Shown here: piece by piece, positions 18,014 to 26,114 of the stretch
How positions within the stretch are numbered: position 1 is the stretch's first letter
Layout: every line of letters begins with the position of its first letter
Assembly: GCF_029932565.1 (NCBI RefSeq)
Contig: NZ_JAOZPV010000004.1
Location: 17,641-61,667 of the forward strand
DNA: 44,027 nucleotides
Direction of reading: 5' to 3'
Source of the DNA: Hydrogenimonas sp.
GTDB taxonomy: Bacteria > Campylobacterota > Campylobacteria > Campylobacterales > Hydrogenimonadaceae
Program-made: the position numbers and the translations under genes
The notes under the pieces: model-generated
Told to the model about the DNA's origin: nothing
The model's database searches: none
The model's input: only the letters and a program-made list of their open reading frames with translations

Positions 18014-18676
18014 CTAATTTCCGCCGAATCCTCCGAACATCTGTCCTAAATCCATCGCTTTGCAACCGACAGCATCCGAGACGGGAATGAGCGGTTTTTC
18101 CCCGCTTCCGAAATCTTTCAGATAGATGAGATCTTTGCCGTTTTTGACCATCCTGACAATGCCGAAAGGCGTGTCACTGCTCACCCATACCTCTCCCTCA
18201 TCCGATTTGAAAACGGCTACATGCACTTTTTTCCCAGTGGGTGTCGTATAGGTGTCGTAGCGCAGTACCGGTTTGTCGGGGCTGAATTCATCGGGTGTTT
18301 TCGTCATGGGTTTGGAATTTTCATCCGTCATACCGGGCATGGAAGCCGACATGCACATCAGCTGTTCTCCCTGTTTCATGACAAATTTCATCTCTTCGTT
18401 CGTCTTTTTGTCTGTCCAGAACTGGGAAATCATGGTTCTTTGCTGCTGCGGCAGATGGATTCTGGCTTCGACACCGTAAACGGTTTTTCCGTTCATCATC
18501 GCTTCACCAAGATAGACCATCTTTTCCTCCATCTCTCTTCCCTTTTCCAGATTCATCACGAGAATGGCCCACTCTCCCTTTGCCGGTTCTTTGAATCCGG
18601 TATATTTGGCGGCTAAGGCAGAGGATGTGGCAAAGAGCAGAGTTATGAACAGCAGCAAGATTTTCACGATTTTCAT
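18014..18676 (-). CDS. Secreted protein of unknown function
   Basis: 220 residues from the ATG at 18674-18676, preceded by AAGGAG; the track ORF extends upstream into the nhaC-like gene without reason. A clear signal peptide (about 1-22, with LLLFITLLFATSSALA ending in a typical cleavage site) sends it to the periplasm. The rest is soluble and mixed, with methionines clustered at MCMSASMPGM and near the glycine-rich C-terminus (MFGGFGGN). I recognise no catalytic motif and no family. It follows the antiporter gene with 37 bases between and could be cotranscribed with it. Confidence 0.75.
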   Translation of the reverse strand: MKIVKILLLFITLLFATSSALAAKYTGFKEPAKGEWAILVMNLEKGREMEEKMVYLGEAMMNGKTVYGVEARIHLPQQQRTMISQFWTDKKTNEEMKFVMKQGEQLMCMSASMPGMTDENSKPMTKTPDEFSPDKPVLRYDTYTTPTGKKVHVAVFKSDEGEVWVSSDTPFGIVRMVKNGKDLIYLKDFGSGEKPLIPVSDAVGCKAMDLGQMFGGFGGN

Positions 18677-18687
18677 GAGATATGACT

Positions 18688-18703
18688 CCTTGAGATGGGT
18701 TCC
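18688..18703 (-). repeat. AACCCATYTCA repeat, copy 4
   Basis: On the minus strand it reads GAACCCATCTCAAGG and runs directly into AAGGAG, the ribosome binding site of the secreted protein gene at 18676. Confidence 0.55.
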
Positions 18704-18713
18704 AATATGATCA

Positions 18714-20096
18714 TTATGCCATGATGAAGCCAAAAGCGAGGAAAAAGAGGAGTGCCAACAGAGCTGCCAGGAGCGCCCATGGAAGCTGCGTTTTGACATG
18801 GGCGATCAGATCACAGCCCGCCGCCATCGCGGCGATGATGGTGGTGTCGGATATGGGGGAGGCGTGGTCGCCGAAGACACCGCCCGAGACGACGGCGGCG
18901 ATTGCCAGGGGCATGATGGCCATTGTATCGGCATCCATGCCAGCCGCCATCGTGATGGCGATGGGCATCATGATGGAAAAGGTTCCCCAGCTGGTCCCTG
19001 TCGAAAAGGCGATGAGAGCCGAAAGCAGAAAGATGCCCGCCGGCAGAAGTGCAGGATGAAGAATGGCGTTGGCGAAATGGGCCATATAGATTCCGGTACC
19101 CATTTTGACGGTCACGTCGCCGATCGCAAATGCGAATATCAAAATGGCGGCGATCGGAATCATCGTTTTCGCACCGCGAAGGATAGCAGGCAGAATCTCG
19201 TTTGCCGGCATGCTTTTTTTGATCAGATAATAGATGCTGGAGAGAACGATGGATCCCAGAACGGCGGCGAATACCGATGTGGAACCGCTTCCCTTGAGCA
19301 TGTTGCCGCCGCCGGTAATGTAGAGAAACACGAAGACAAGAAGCAGCAGGGACGCGATCGGAACGATCAGCGCGTAGATATCGCCTTTGCCCTCCGGCAG
19401 ACGGAAATCGGGCGGGTCGATGCGTGTATAGGCGGGAAAGTCTATCCCTTTGAGGATCGTATAGAGCACAAGAAGAATCGAGAAGAAGGCGTAGAAATTG
19501 AAAAGCAGCGCCTCTCCAAGCAGTTCGAGGGGTTCGGCCGTTATGATGCCCGCTTCGATCTGCGAACCGATGAGTCCGAGAAGCAGCGCTCCCCAGGCGT
19601 TGAGGGGAAACATCGTGCAGACCGGAGCGGCTGTCGAGTCGCAGATATAGGCGAGCTTCTCTCTCGAGGTTTCGAATTTGTCGGTCAGGGGTCTCGAAAC
19701 GGTGCCGGCGATCAGCGAGGTGATGGAGGATTCGATGAAGATGGCGAGCCCTACGAAAAATGGCAGCAGTTCCGCATCCCTTTTTGTCGTGATCACTTTC
19801 TTGCGTCTTTGCAGAAAGTCCACAAAGCCGTCGACACCGCCGCTTCGCTGGATCAGTTCGATAATGGAACCGACGAAAACGGCAAAAACAAGGGTTTTGA
19901 CGACCCACCCCTTTTCAAAAAGCGCCAGAATACCTTTTGCCGTCTCCAGAAGAGCTGTCAGAACGTTATGTTCGATAATCAGGTAGCCCGAAAGAACACC
20001 GATGAAAAGTGAGACGATGACGTTTCGCGATATAATGGCGAGAACGATTGCAATAAGCGGAGGGAGCAATGAGTAGATGCCGTAACTTTCCTGCAC
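18714..20096 (-). CDS. NhaC-family Na+/H+ antiporter
   Basis: 460 residues from the GTG at 20094-20096, which has AAGGAG five bases upstream; the ATG nine codons earlier would place that site inside the gene. About eleven or twelve hydrophobic membrane segments are visible. Conserved segments include ESSITSLIAGTVSRP, FSTGTSWGTFSIMMPIA and GGVFGDHASPISDTTI, typical of NhaC-type Na+/H+ exchangers. It should expel sodium at the inner membrane. The 5' end overlaps the start of the divergent L,D-transpeptidase gene by 28 bases, so each gene's ribosome binding site and promoter region lie in the other's coding sequence. Confidence 0.88.
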   Translation of the reverse strand: MQESYGIYSLLPPLIAIVLAIISRNVIVSLFIGVLSGYLIIEHNVLTALLETAKGILALFEKGWVVKTLVFAVFVGSIIELIQRSGGVDGFVDFLQRRKKVITTKRDAELLPFFVGLAIFIESSITSLIAGTVSRPLTDKFETSREKLAYICDSTAAPVCTMFPLNAWGALLLGLIGSQIEAGIITAEPLELLGEALLFNFYAFFSILLVLYTILKGIDFPAYTRIDPPDFRLPEGKGDIYALIVPIASLLLLVFVFLYITGGGNMLKGSGSTSVFAAVLGSIVLSSIYYLIKKSMPANEILPAILRGAKTMIPIAAILIFAFAIGDVTVKMGTGIYMAHFANAILHPALLPAGIFLLSALIAFSTGTSWGTFSIMMPIAITMAAGMDADTMAIMPLAIAAVVSGGVFGDHASPISDTTIIAAMAAGCDLIAHVKTQLPWALLAALLALLFFLAFGFIMA

Positions 20097-20743
20097 TGAT
20101 TCTCCTTTGGAGTATTTTATCAATTTTGACGTTCGGTGCCGATGAATTGAAGACCATTCCCGTGAAGAGCCGGCAGATGGTCAAAGTTTTCGATGCGACG
20201 GGACATGCTGCAAAGATGGCACGGTTCGAAAAGGATGGGAGCGGATGGAAACAGGTGGGCGCATCGTGGCGTGTCGTCATTGGCAGAAACGGCCTGGGAA
20301 AAGAGAGAGAGGGAGACGGCAGAACACCCACAGGCATATTCGGATTGGGAGAGGTCTACGGTAACCGGATGGTCGAGACGCCTATGCCGTTTTTCCTGAC
20401 TGCCGACAGAAAACTGATATGCGTCGACGATGCGGCATCCCGTTATTACAATCGCATTGTCGACCGTTCCCGCATCGTGAAGGATTTCGGCAGTTTCGAA
20501 GAGATGTATCGGGAAGACGGCCTCTACGACATCGTCGTCACACTCGGCTACAACACCCAACACGAACCGGGCAGAGGGTCATGCATCTTTCTGCATATCG
20601 CCAACGGTAACAGCCCGACGGCCGGGTGTATCGCGATGACGAAAGAGAAACTCGAGGCCCTGGTGAAATGGCTCGATCCGAAAAAGAGGCCGGTTGTCGT
20701 CATTGAACGGTGGAAGCCTGCCGCGCGCTTCGCGATGCGATAA
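20069..20743 (+). CDS. Secreted L,D-transpeptidase (YkuD family)
   Basis: 224 residues. A hydrophobic signal segment (about 8-23, ALILLWSILSILTFGA) precedes a YkuD domain. The catalytic signature is HIANGNSPTAGCIAM (about 176-190), with histidine and the nucleophilic cysteine. Such enzymes form 3-3 cross-links or attach proteins to peptidoglycan in the periplasm. The ATG has GGAGGG four bases upstream. It is the second L,D-transpeptidase of the window and is unlike the fragment at 1-261. It is divergent from the antiporter gene with overlapping 5' ends and convergent with truA. Confidence 0.9.
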   Translation: MSRCRNFPALILLWSILSILTFGADELKTIPVKSRQMVKVFDATGHAAKMARFEKDGSGWKQVGASWRVVIGRNGLGKEREGDGRTPTGIFGLGEVYGNRMVETPMPFFLTADRKLICVDDAASRYYNRIVDRSRIVKDFGSFEEMYREDGLYDIVVTLGYNTQHEPGRGSCIFLHIANGNSPTAGCIAMTKEKLEALVKWLDPKKRPVVVIERWKPAARFAMR

Positions 20744-20747
20744 ATCG

Positions 20748-20807
20748 TTAGAGTGTGGGAGTGTGTGATCGCCGCTATGCGGCTTTGTGGGAGTGTTAGA
20801 GTGTGAA
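20748..20807. repeat. Direct word repeat around a small hairpin
   Basis: GTTAGAGTGTGGGAGTGTG (from about 20748) and GTGGGAGTGTTAGAGTGTG (from about 20788) flank a perfect hairpin GCCGC-TAT-GCGGC (20771-20783). This lies in the convergent gap between the L,D-transpeptidase gene and truA. A further AGAACGA/TCGTTCT inverted pair follows at about 20827-20859 and may terminate either gene. Confidence 0.55.
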
Positions 20808-20865
20808 GATGTCGAATTGGATAGAGCAGAACGATTTTTCTAAATTTTTCACTTTCGTTCTTCAC

Positions 20866-21594
20866 TCAATAGATGACCCTTGCCAGATAGAGCCCCTGGG
20901 GTTCCGCTAGCAGAGTGGTGTGCTGTTTCCTTCCCTTTAACTGTTCTTTTATCTGCTGCAGGTTCAGTTCACCCCGCATCGCCTGGAGGGCGGCAGCGGT
21001 GATCATACGGACCTGGGAACGCAGGAATCCGTCCGCTTCGAGGTAGAGGAGGGTGTAGCCGCGAAAGGTAGCAACACGGGTTTGGTAGATGGTGCGCACC
21101 ATCGAGCCGGGGTCGCTGCCTTTCTTGTGAAAGAGCGCGAAGTCGTGGGTTCCTTCGAACTGCTTCAGAGTGTTTTGGAGGCGTTGTGCATCGATATCCG
21201 GTACATGCAGGCAGTATGGCATCTCGAAAGGTGACGGCTGCCTCTCTTTCAGAACGTATCGGTAGATGCGTTTTTTGGCGTCGAAGCGCGCATGAAACGC
21301 ATCGTCGACAGGTGTGACGGTTTTGATCTGGATGTGAGGCTTCAGAAGGCGGTTGAACATCGTTTTGAGTTTTGTCAGATCGTTTTGCCAGTGGGAGGGG
21401 AGGTCGAAATGGATAATCTGCCCGGTGGCATGTACGCCCCGGTCTGTACGGCCGCTGCCGACAATGGGAGAGTGGATGCCCAGCCGCTCGGCACTCCGTC
21501 TCAATGCGCCTGCTACGGTTTTGGATGTTGTCGTCTGGGACTGAAATCCGTAAAAAGCCGAGCCATCGTAGGCCAGAACCGCTTTGACGCGCAT
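20866..21594 (-). CDS. truA: tRNA pseudouridine(38-40) synthase
   Basis: 242 residues, normal for TruA, which isomerises uridines 38-40 in the anticodon stem of tRNAs. The catalytic aspartate is D51 in GSGRTDRGVHA, followed by TGQIIHFD. The segment FLRSQVRMI near the C-terminus is the usual family motif. It starts eight bases after the lptF stop and ends the minus-strand run that begins at glmU. Confidence 0.95.
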   Translation of the reverse strand: MRVKAVLAYDGSAFYGFQSQTTTSKTVAGALRRSAERLGIHSPIVGSGRTDRGVHATGQIIHFDLPSHWQNDLTKLKTMFNRLLKPHIQIKTVTPVDDAFHARFDAKKRIYRYVLKERQPSPFEMPYCLHVPDIDAQRLQNTLKQFEGTHDFALFHKKGSDPGSMVRTIYQTRVATFRGYTLLYLEADGFLRSQVRMITAAALQAMRGELNLQQIKEQLKGRKQHTTLLAEPQGLYLARVIY

Positions 21595-21602
21595 ATCGAT
21601 CT

Positions 21603-22622
21603 CTAGAACCTTTTTTGAACGGTAATATAGAAGAGCAGGGCACCTGTAACCAAAAAGAGCGCCAAAAATGCCATGGAGCCCATTGGAGAGATTTTCGCGA
21701 TGGCGGAGATGATACCGTAATAGATGATTGTCACACTGAAAATGGCCAAATAGGAGTGATTTTTGTGGTATCTCGGGTGCAGAATACCGTAACTCATCGC
21801 ATAAAAGAGTGTAATGAGCGGAAAGAGACTGACGGCAATGAAGACGATGAAATCTTTCAACCGTTTGCTGTCGGTTATCGCCATGAACCAGTATTCGGTC
21901 AGATTGCGATAGGTAAAGGGTTCATGGGTCGATGTGTCGTAGATTTTCATCGTTTTGAAATTGATCTGATCCATTGCATCGTGCTGAATGCGGTAGGCCT
22001 CACCCCTTTCGAGTTGTAGTCCGATGATACCGTTTTCGTTGACGAAACTGCCGGATTTTGCAATGAGAATCTGCTCCTCTTTCGGATTGGATGCATTGTA
22101 GAGAACGATATTGTGAAGTCTCCCTTCATCGTCTTTCGACTCCAGAAAGACGAGCCAGTCGCCAAATTTCTGGCCGAACTGACTTGGTTCGACATTGAGA
22201 ACGGCATGGACACTCTTGTAGCTGATGAACGATTTGATCAGCTGTTTTGTGATCGGGATGAGTGCCAGAGAAAGAAGCAGAAGCAGACCCACGATCATGA
22301 ACGTAACCGGAGCGAAGAAGCGCAGCAGTTTGTGGGGAGAAATGCCGAAGGAGAAGAGAACGATGTTTTCGAAGTCGTTGGAGAGCTTCACCATCGTCAG
22401 TGTCAGCGCCGCGAAAAAGGTGATGGGCAGGGTGTAGAAAAGGATGGTGGGCAGAAAATAGCTGTACATCAGAAGCATCTCCGAAAAGCTCATCTGCGTC
22501 ACTTCGGTGATTTTCGCGATACGGACAAAAAGAATCAGCGAGCCGATCGCGATAATCGGAAGAAAGATCGAGAAGAAGAGAGCGCTGAAACTTCTGATGA
22601 GGTATCCCGAAATGTTACGCAT
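21603..22622 (-). CDS. lptF: LptF/LptG-family lipopolysaccharide export permease
   Basis: 339 residues. Three hydrophobic segments at the N-terminal side (about 10-32, 52-75, 100-122), a periplasmic domain of about 140 residues (SQFGQKFGDWLVFLES) and three at the C-terminus (about 260-335) give the LptF/G layout. The family forms the inner-membrane channel with the LptB ATPase that extracts LPS and passes it to LptC/A. Only one member is in the window. The start MRNISGYLIRSF is typical of LptF. The gene overlaps pilD by eight bases. Confidence 0.85.
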   Translation of the reverse strand: MRNISGYLIRSFSALFFSIFLPIIAIGSLILFVRIAKITEVTQMSFSEMLLMYSYFLPTILFYTLPITFFAALTLTMVKLSNDFENIVLFSFGISPHKLLRFFAPVTFMIVGLLLLLSLALIPITKQLIKSFISYKSVHAVLNVEPSQFGQKFGDWLVFLESKDDEGRLHNIVLYNASNPKEEQILIAKSGSFVNENGIIGLQLERGEAYRIQHDAMDQINFKTMKIYDTSTHEPFTYRNLTEYWFMAITDSKRLKDFIVFIAVSLFPLITLFYAMSYGILHPRYHKNHSYLAIFSVTIIYYGIISAIAKISPMGSMAFLALFLVTGALLFYITVQKRF

Positions 22623-23400
22623 AGAGCAGGCTCCACCATCTCATAAAGGTATCGGAAAAGATATAGGTGATCCACGTGCCGAGAGCGAGAAAAGGGACAA
22701 ACGGCACCATGTGGCCACGCGCAAAAAGAGCCGGCACGATGGCGAGGAGGGCCGAAACGTAGATGGCGACCAGGACGAGGGGAAACCCGAGCATGGCGCC
22801 CATCGTACCGGCGATGATGATATCGGCCTCTCCAAGTGCATCTTTTTTGATCAGCAATTTGACGAAGAGGCCAAGCGCGAAGAAAGAAGCCGCCATGATT
22901 GCGGCATCCTTGAACCGTGTCACCAGCATCTCCTGATACCAGGAAAAATCTTTCAGGCCATCGGTCGCCCAGTCCCATCCGAAAATGAAGAGAGGCAGAA
23001 GAAGGGCCAGTCCCAATGCGGTAAAGTTCAGCGAATCGGGAACGGCATAATATTCGAAATCGATGACCGAAAGTGCCAGCAGAAGGGAGAAAACCAACGA
23101 TGCAACGAACCATTCTGCGGTCAGTCCCAGTTTCATGGCGAGTATCAGGAAGAGCAATCCCGTGATCAATTCCACTGTGGGATAGAGGCGGCTGATAGGA
23201 CTCTGGCAGTAGGCGCATTTTCCTTTCAGCAGAATCCACGACACGAGAGGGATGTTGTGCCACCACTTCAGAGCGTTGTCACAGACGGGACAGTGGGATG
23301 GCGGAAAAGCCACGTTTTCGCCTTTGGGAATCCTGACGATCAGAACATTGAGAAACGATCCGATGGCCAGACCGACAAACAGTGCGAAAAGAAGAGCCAT
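22615..23400 (-). CDS. pilD: Type IV prepilin peptidase / leader peptidase
   Basis: 261 residues from the ATG at 23398-23400 with GGAGG just upstream. This polytopic inner-membrane aspartic protease cleaves and N-methylates type IV pilin or type II secretion pseudopilins. Two CxxC pairs (C37/C40 and C62/C65) form the cytoplasmic zinc site. The catalytic aspartates are D114 (SVIDFEYY) and D193 in GEAD, where GxGD is the textbook form. The ATG overlaps the uppS stop by one base. No pilin genes lie nearby. Confidence 0.9.
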   Translation of the reverse strand: MALLFALFVGLAIGSFLNVLIVRIPKGENVAFPPSHCPVCDNALKWWHNIPLVSWILLKGKCAYCQSPISRLYPTVELITGLLFLILAMKLGLTAEWFVASLVFSLLLALSVIDFEYYAVPDSLNFTALGLALLLPLFIFGWDWATDGLKDFSWYQEMLVTRFKDAAIMAASFFALGLFVKLLIKKDALGEADIIIAGTMGAMLGFPLVLVAIYVSALLAIVPALFARGHMVPFVPFLALGTWITYIFSDTFMRWWSLLYA

Positions 23401-24089
23401 TATATACCTCCGAAGCGGCGTTGGCGCTTCTTGAATTCCTCGATGATACGTTCGAGTTCGTCCGGATTGAAATCGGGCCAGAGTGTCGGCGTAAAGAAAA
23501 GTTCGGCATAGGCCGACTGCCAGAGAAGGAAATTGGAGAGGCGCTGTTCGCCGCCGGTGCGGATCAGAATGTCCACCGGGCCGAATTTCGAACTTTCGAT
23601 ACGCTTTTCGAGCGATTCGACCGTGATGCTCTCTCCACGATCGCACATCGTGCGTGCTGCCCGGGCGATTTCGTCCTGCGATCCGTAATTCAGGGCCAGT
23701 ACCTGCGTCAGCTTGCTGAATCGTTTCGTCGCCTCTTTGGTTTTTGCGATCCGATCCTGTAATGCGGAGGAAAATCGGCTGATATCGCCGATCGTTTCGA
23801 ATCGGATCTGGTGCCGGATGTAGGTTTCCATCTCGTTTTTGAGATAGTTGTTCAGCAAGCGCATCAGAAAGTCGACTTCCATTTTCGGCCGTTTCCAGTT
23901 TTCGGTACTGAATGCATAGAGGGTCAACACATCGATTTCCGGATGGTTTGAGGCATATGTCGTAATGGTGCGGACCGCTTCGGCACCACGCTCATGCCCT
24001 TTGACACGCTTGAGGCCGCGTTCGTTGGCCCAGCGTCCGTTGCCATCCATGATGATGGCGATATGTCTTGCAATATTACTCATCTGCAT
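23400..24089 (-). CDS. uppS: Undecaprenyl diphosphate synthase
   Basis: 229 residues from ATG 24089 (a second ATG lies two codons in); the first has AAAGG upstream, and the longer track ORF starts inside the previous gene. UppS extends farnesyl diphosphate to the C55 lipid carrier for peptidoglycan and O-antigen. IIMDGNGRWA near the N-terminus carries the catalytic aspartate; TLYAFSTENWKRP and DILIRTGGEQRLSNFLLWQ are the other family blocks. It consumes isoprenoid precursors from the pathway that includes ispDF here. Confidence 0.95.
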   Translation of the reverse strand: MQMSNIARHIAIIMDGNGRWANERGLKRVKGHERGAEAVRTITTYASNHPEIDVLTLYAFSTENWKRPKMEVDFLMRLLNNYLKNEMETYIRHQIRFETIGDISRFSSALQDRIAKTKEATKRFSKLTQVLALNYGSQDEIARAARTMCDRGESITVESLEKRIESSKFGPVDILIRTGGEQRLSNFLLWQSAYAELFFTPTLWPDFNPDELERIIEEFKKRQRRFGGI

Positions 24090-24090
24090 C

Positions 24091-24849
24091 TCAACCTTTG
24101 ATATCCAGCAGTCCGGGCTGTGCACCGTCCCAAAAGGGTTCAATGGATTCCGTTTTCAGTCGGATCTCGATTTGGTCAAATCCGTTGAGATGCTCTTTCT
24201 CTCTCTCCAGAAGTACAAGACTTTTGGGATAGAAGAGTTCGAGCTTCAGGAGCTGACGATGTTCCGTACGGTGTATCGTTCCCTCAATGGGGCCCAGATT
24301 GTTCATCGCTGCGTAAAATTCTACACTGTTTTGGTTTAAACCTTCGCGTTTTTTCTTCTTCCTCATCTGCAGAAGCATCTTTTTCCCCCGCTCCTCTATC
24401 GGCAGTGTCACGATGCCCTGATGCAGCGAGAGAAGAAGCTGTGTCAGATTCTGAAACTGCTCTTTGCTGCCTGCCGACGCCATGTTCTGCAGCAGCTGCT
24501 CTTTCAAATGGGTGGATGGATCCGGTTTTTCAGTCAACCGTTCCAAAAAGTCAGACCCGAAATGTTCCGGGAAATGTTTCTGGAGCATATGCGGTTTGGG
24601 GTGGAGCCGTTTGAGGTGAACGATGCCTTCGCGTGTCTGCGCCATTTCGACCCAGTAGTCCCTTCCGGGTTCAAGCGGTGTCTCGCTTTTGGTCGTGAAC
24701 GTGTGCCGTCCCATCTGGATAAGAAAGTGCTGCGAATCCTGTTTCTCGAGCACTTTGATACCGATCTGCAGGAGTGCGTTCATTTCGATGGCAGCCAGTT
24801 TGCCAAGAAGCGCCTGGGTCGCCTTGACGGGAGTGAGTCCGAAAATCAT
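24091..24849 (-). CDS. Conserved-looking protein of unknown function between coaBC and uppS
   Basis: 252 residues, no signal peptide or membrane segment. It opens with MIFGLTPVKATQALLGKLA and has a basic patch MRKKKKREG at about 165-173. The second half (NNLGPIEGTIHRTEHRQLLKLEL, shortened: NLGPIEGTIHRTEHR) vaguely recalls the beta-rich C-terminal domain of flagellar hook-length proteins, but I would not assign it. The ATG overlaps the coaBC stop by four bases and uppS starts right after its stop, so it is part of the operon and probably real and expressed. No function can be given. Confidence 0.75.
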   Translation of the reverse strand: MIFGLTPVKATQALLGKLAAIEMNALLQIGIKVLEKQDSQHFLIQMGRHTFTTKSETPLEPGRDYWVEMAQTREGIVHLKRLHPKPHMLQKHFPEHFGSDFLERLTEKPDPSTHLKEQLLQNMASAGSKEQFQNLTQLLLSLHQGIVTLPIEERGKKMLLQMRKKKKREGLNQNSVEFYAAMNNLGPIEGTIHRTEHRQLLKLELFYPKSLVLLEREKEHLNGFDQIEIRLKTESIEPFWDGAQPGLLDIKG

Positions 24850-26111
24850 ATATCTTTGAGACTCTCCAGCATGGAAAAGGCGATATCGGTTTTGTTGGCC
24901 TGGGGGATCTCGATGCGGCCATCAGCAGTAATGAGTGTGATGGCGTTGGTGTCGCTGCCGAAACTTTTGCTGTCGCGAAGCATGTTCAGCGCCACGGCGT
25001 CGACCCCTTTTTCGACTAGAGTCCGCTGGGCATGTTCCAACCCCCTTTCCGGATCCATTTCCGCTTTGAATGCAACGGTTTTCACGCCGCTTCTATCCAG
25101 TTCTTTCAGAATATCCGGATTTTTGACCAGTTCAAGCTGCCATGTTTCGCCGAGCGTCTCTTTTTTGAGTTTTCCCTGCTGCGGATAGGCGGGACGATAG
25201 TCACCGACTGCCGCGGTCATGAAGAGCCATGGTGTTTTCCGGATCAGCTCTGGCTGGTTCGATTCGGAGTGGAAAGAGGGCTTGCTCAGCACCCCTTTTT
25301 TCGCCACACGCAGGGCATCCTGTGTATACTCCAGCATTTCACGGGCACTTTCGACTTTGATAACATGAACCGGCGGAATGCTTTGCGGTTCCCGTGTCGT
25401 GATGTAACAGACATCGGCACCTCTGGCATAGAGTGCCGTGACGAGCGCTTCGGCCATCTTGCCGCTCGAAAAGTTGGAGAGATAGCGGACTTCGTCGATT
25501 TTTTCGATCGTGCCGCCTCCCGTTACGACGACGCGGCGCTGTTTCCAATACGTATCTTCGAAAAGATGCTTGAGAGATGCCGCGAAAATCGTTTCCGGTT
25601 CCGCCATCGCCCCTTTGCCGACCGTATTGCAGGCCAGCATTTTGGTTTGAGGTTCGACCGTCTCGATATGGTGCAGGGCCAATCTTTTCATGTTGGCGAC
25701 CGTAATCGGATGTTCGATCATGCGTGTGTTGGCTGCCGGTGCCAGGAGCATCATTTTCGGAAAGGCGAGGGCGGTCTGGAGCAGCAGATTGTCGGCGATG
25801 CCCGCCGCCATCTTGTTGATCGTGTTGGCACTGGCCGGTGCGATAACAAACAGATCGGCCCAATCTCCCAGCGCGATGTGGTTGATGTCGTTTGCCCAGC
25901 TTTCGGTCTCTTCGTGTAAAACGGCGCAGTTGCCGAGCGCTTCGAATGTCAGTGGGGAGACGAATCGTTTGGACGATTCGGTCATGACGATACGAATATC
26001 CGCCCCCGCCTTTACATAGAGACGCACCAGCTCGCATGCTTTGTAGGCGGCTATGCTTCCTGTCACACCAATGAGAATTTTTTTGCCGTCGAGGCGCACC
26101 TGCTCAAGCAT
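24846..26111 (-). CDS. coaBC: Bifunctional phosphopantothenoylcysteine decarboxylase/synthetase
   Basis: 421 residues. The N-terminal flavoprotein domain (about 1-185, with ITGSIAAYKA-like VTGSIAAYKACELVR, PASANTINKMAAGIADN and the active-site ACNTVGKGAM) decarboxylates phosphopantothenoylcysteine. The C-terminal domain (about 190-421, GGGTIEKIDEVRYLSNFSSG) ligates cysteine to phosphopantothenate. Together they carry out two steps of coenzyme A synthesis. The stop of glmU lies three bases before the ATG, and GGAAAGAG is a plausible ribosome binding site within the glmU end. Confidence 0.95.
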   Translation of the reverse strand: MLEQVRLDGKKILIGVTGSIAAYKACELVRLYVKAGADIRIVMTESSKRFVSPLTFEALGNCAVLHEETESWANDINHIALGDWADLFVIAPASANTINKMAAGIADNLLLQTALAFPKMMLLAPAANTRMIEHPITVANMKRLALHHIETVEPQTKMLACNTVGKGAMAEPETIFAASLKHLFEDTYWKQRRVVVTGGGTIEKIDEVRYLSNFSSGKMAEALVTALYARGADVCYITTREPQSIPPVHVIKVESAREMLEYTQDALRVAKKGVLSKPSFHSESNQPELIRKTPWLFMTAAVGDYRPAYPQQGKLKKETLGETWQLELVKNPDILKELDRSGVKTVAFKAEMDPERGLEHAQRTLVEKGVDAVALNMLRDSKSFGSDTNAITLITADGRIEIPQANKTDIAFSMLESLKDI

Positions 26112-26114
26112 CGG

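Noticed and set aside
18798-20012. 404-codon plus-strand frame across the antiporter gene
   Set aside because: Charged low-complexity translation opposite a well-defined membrane protein; a shadow.
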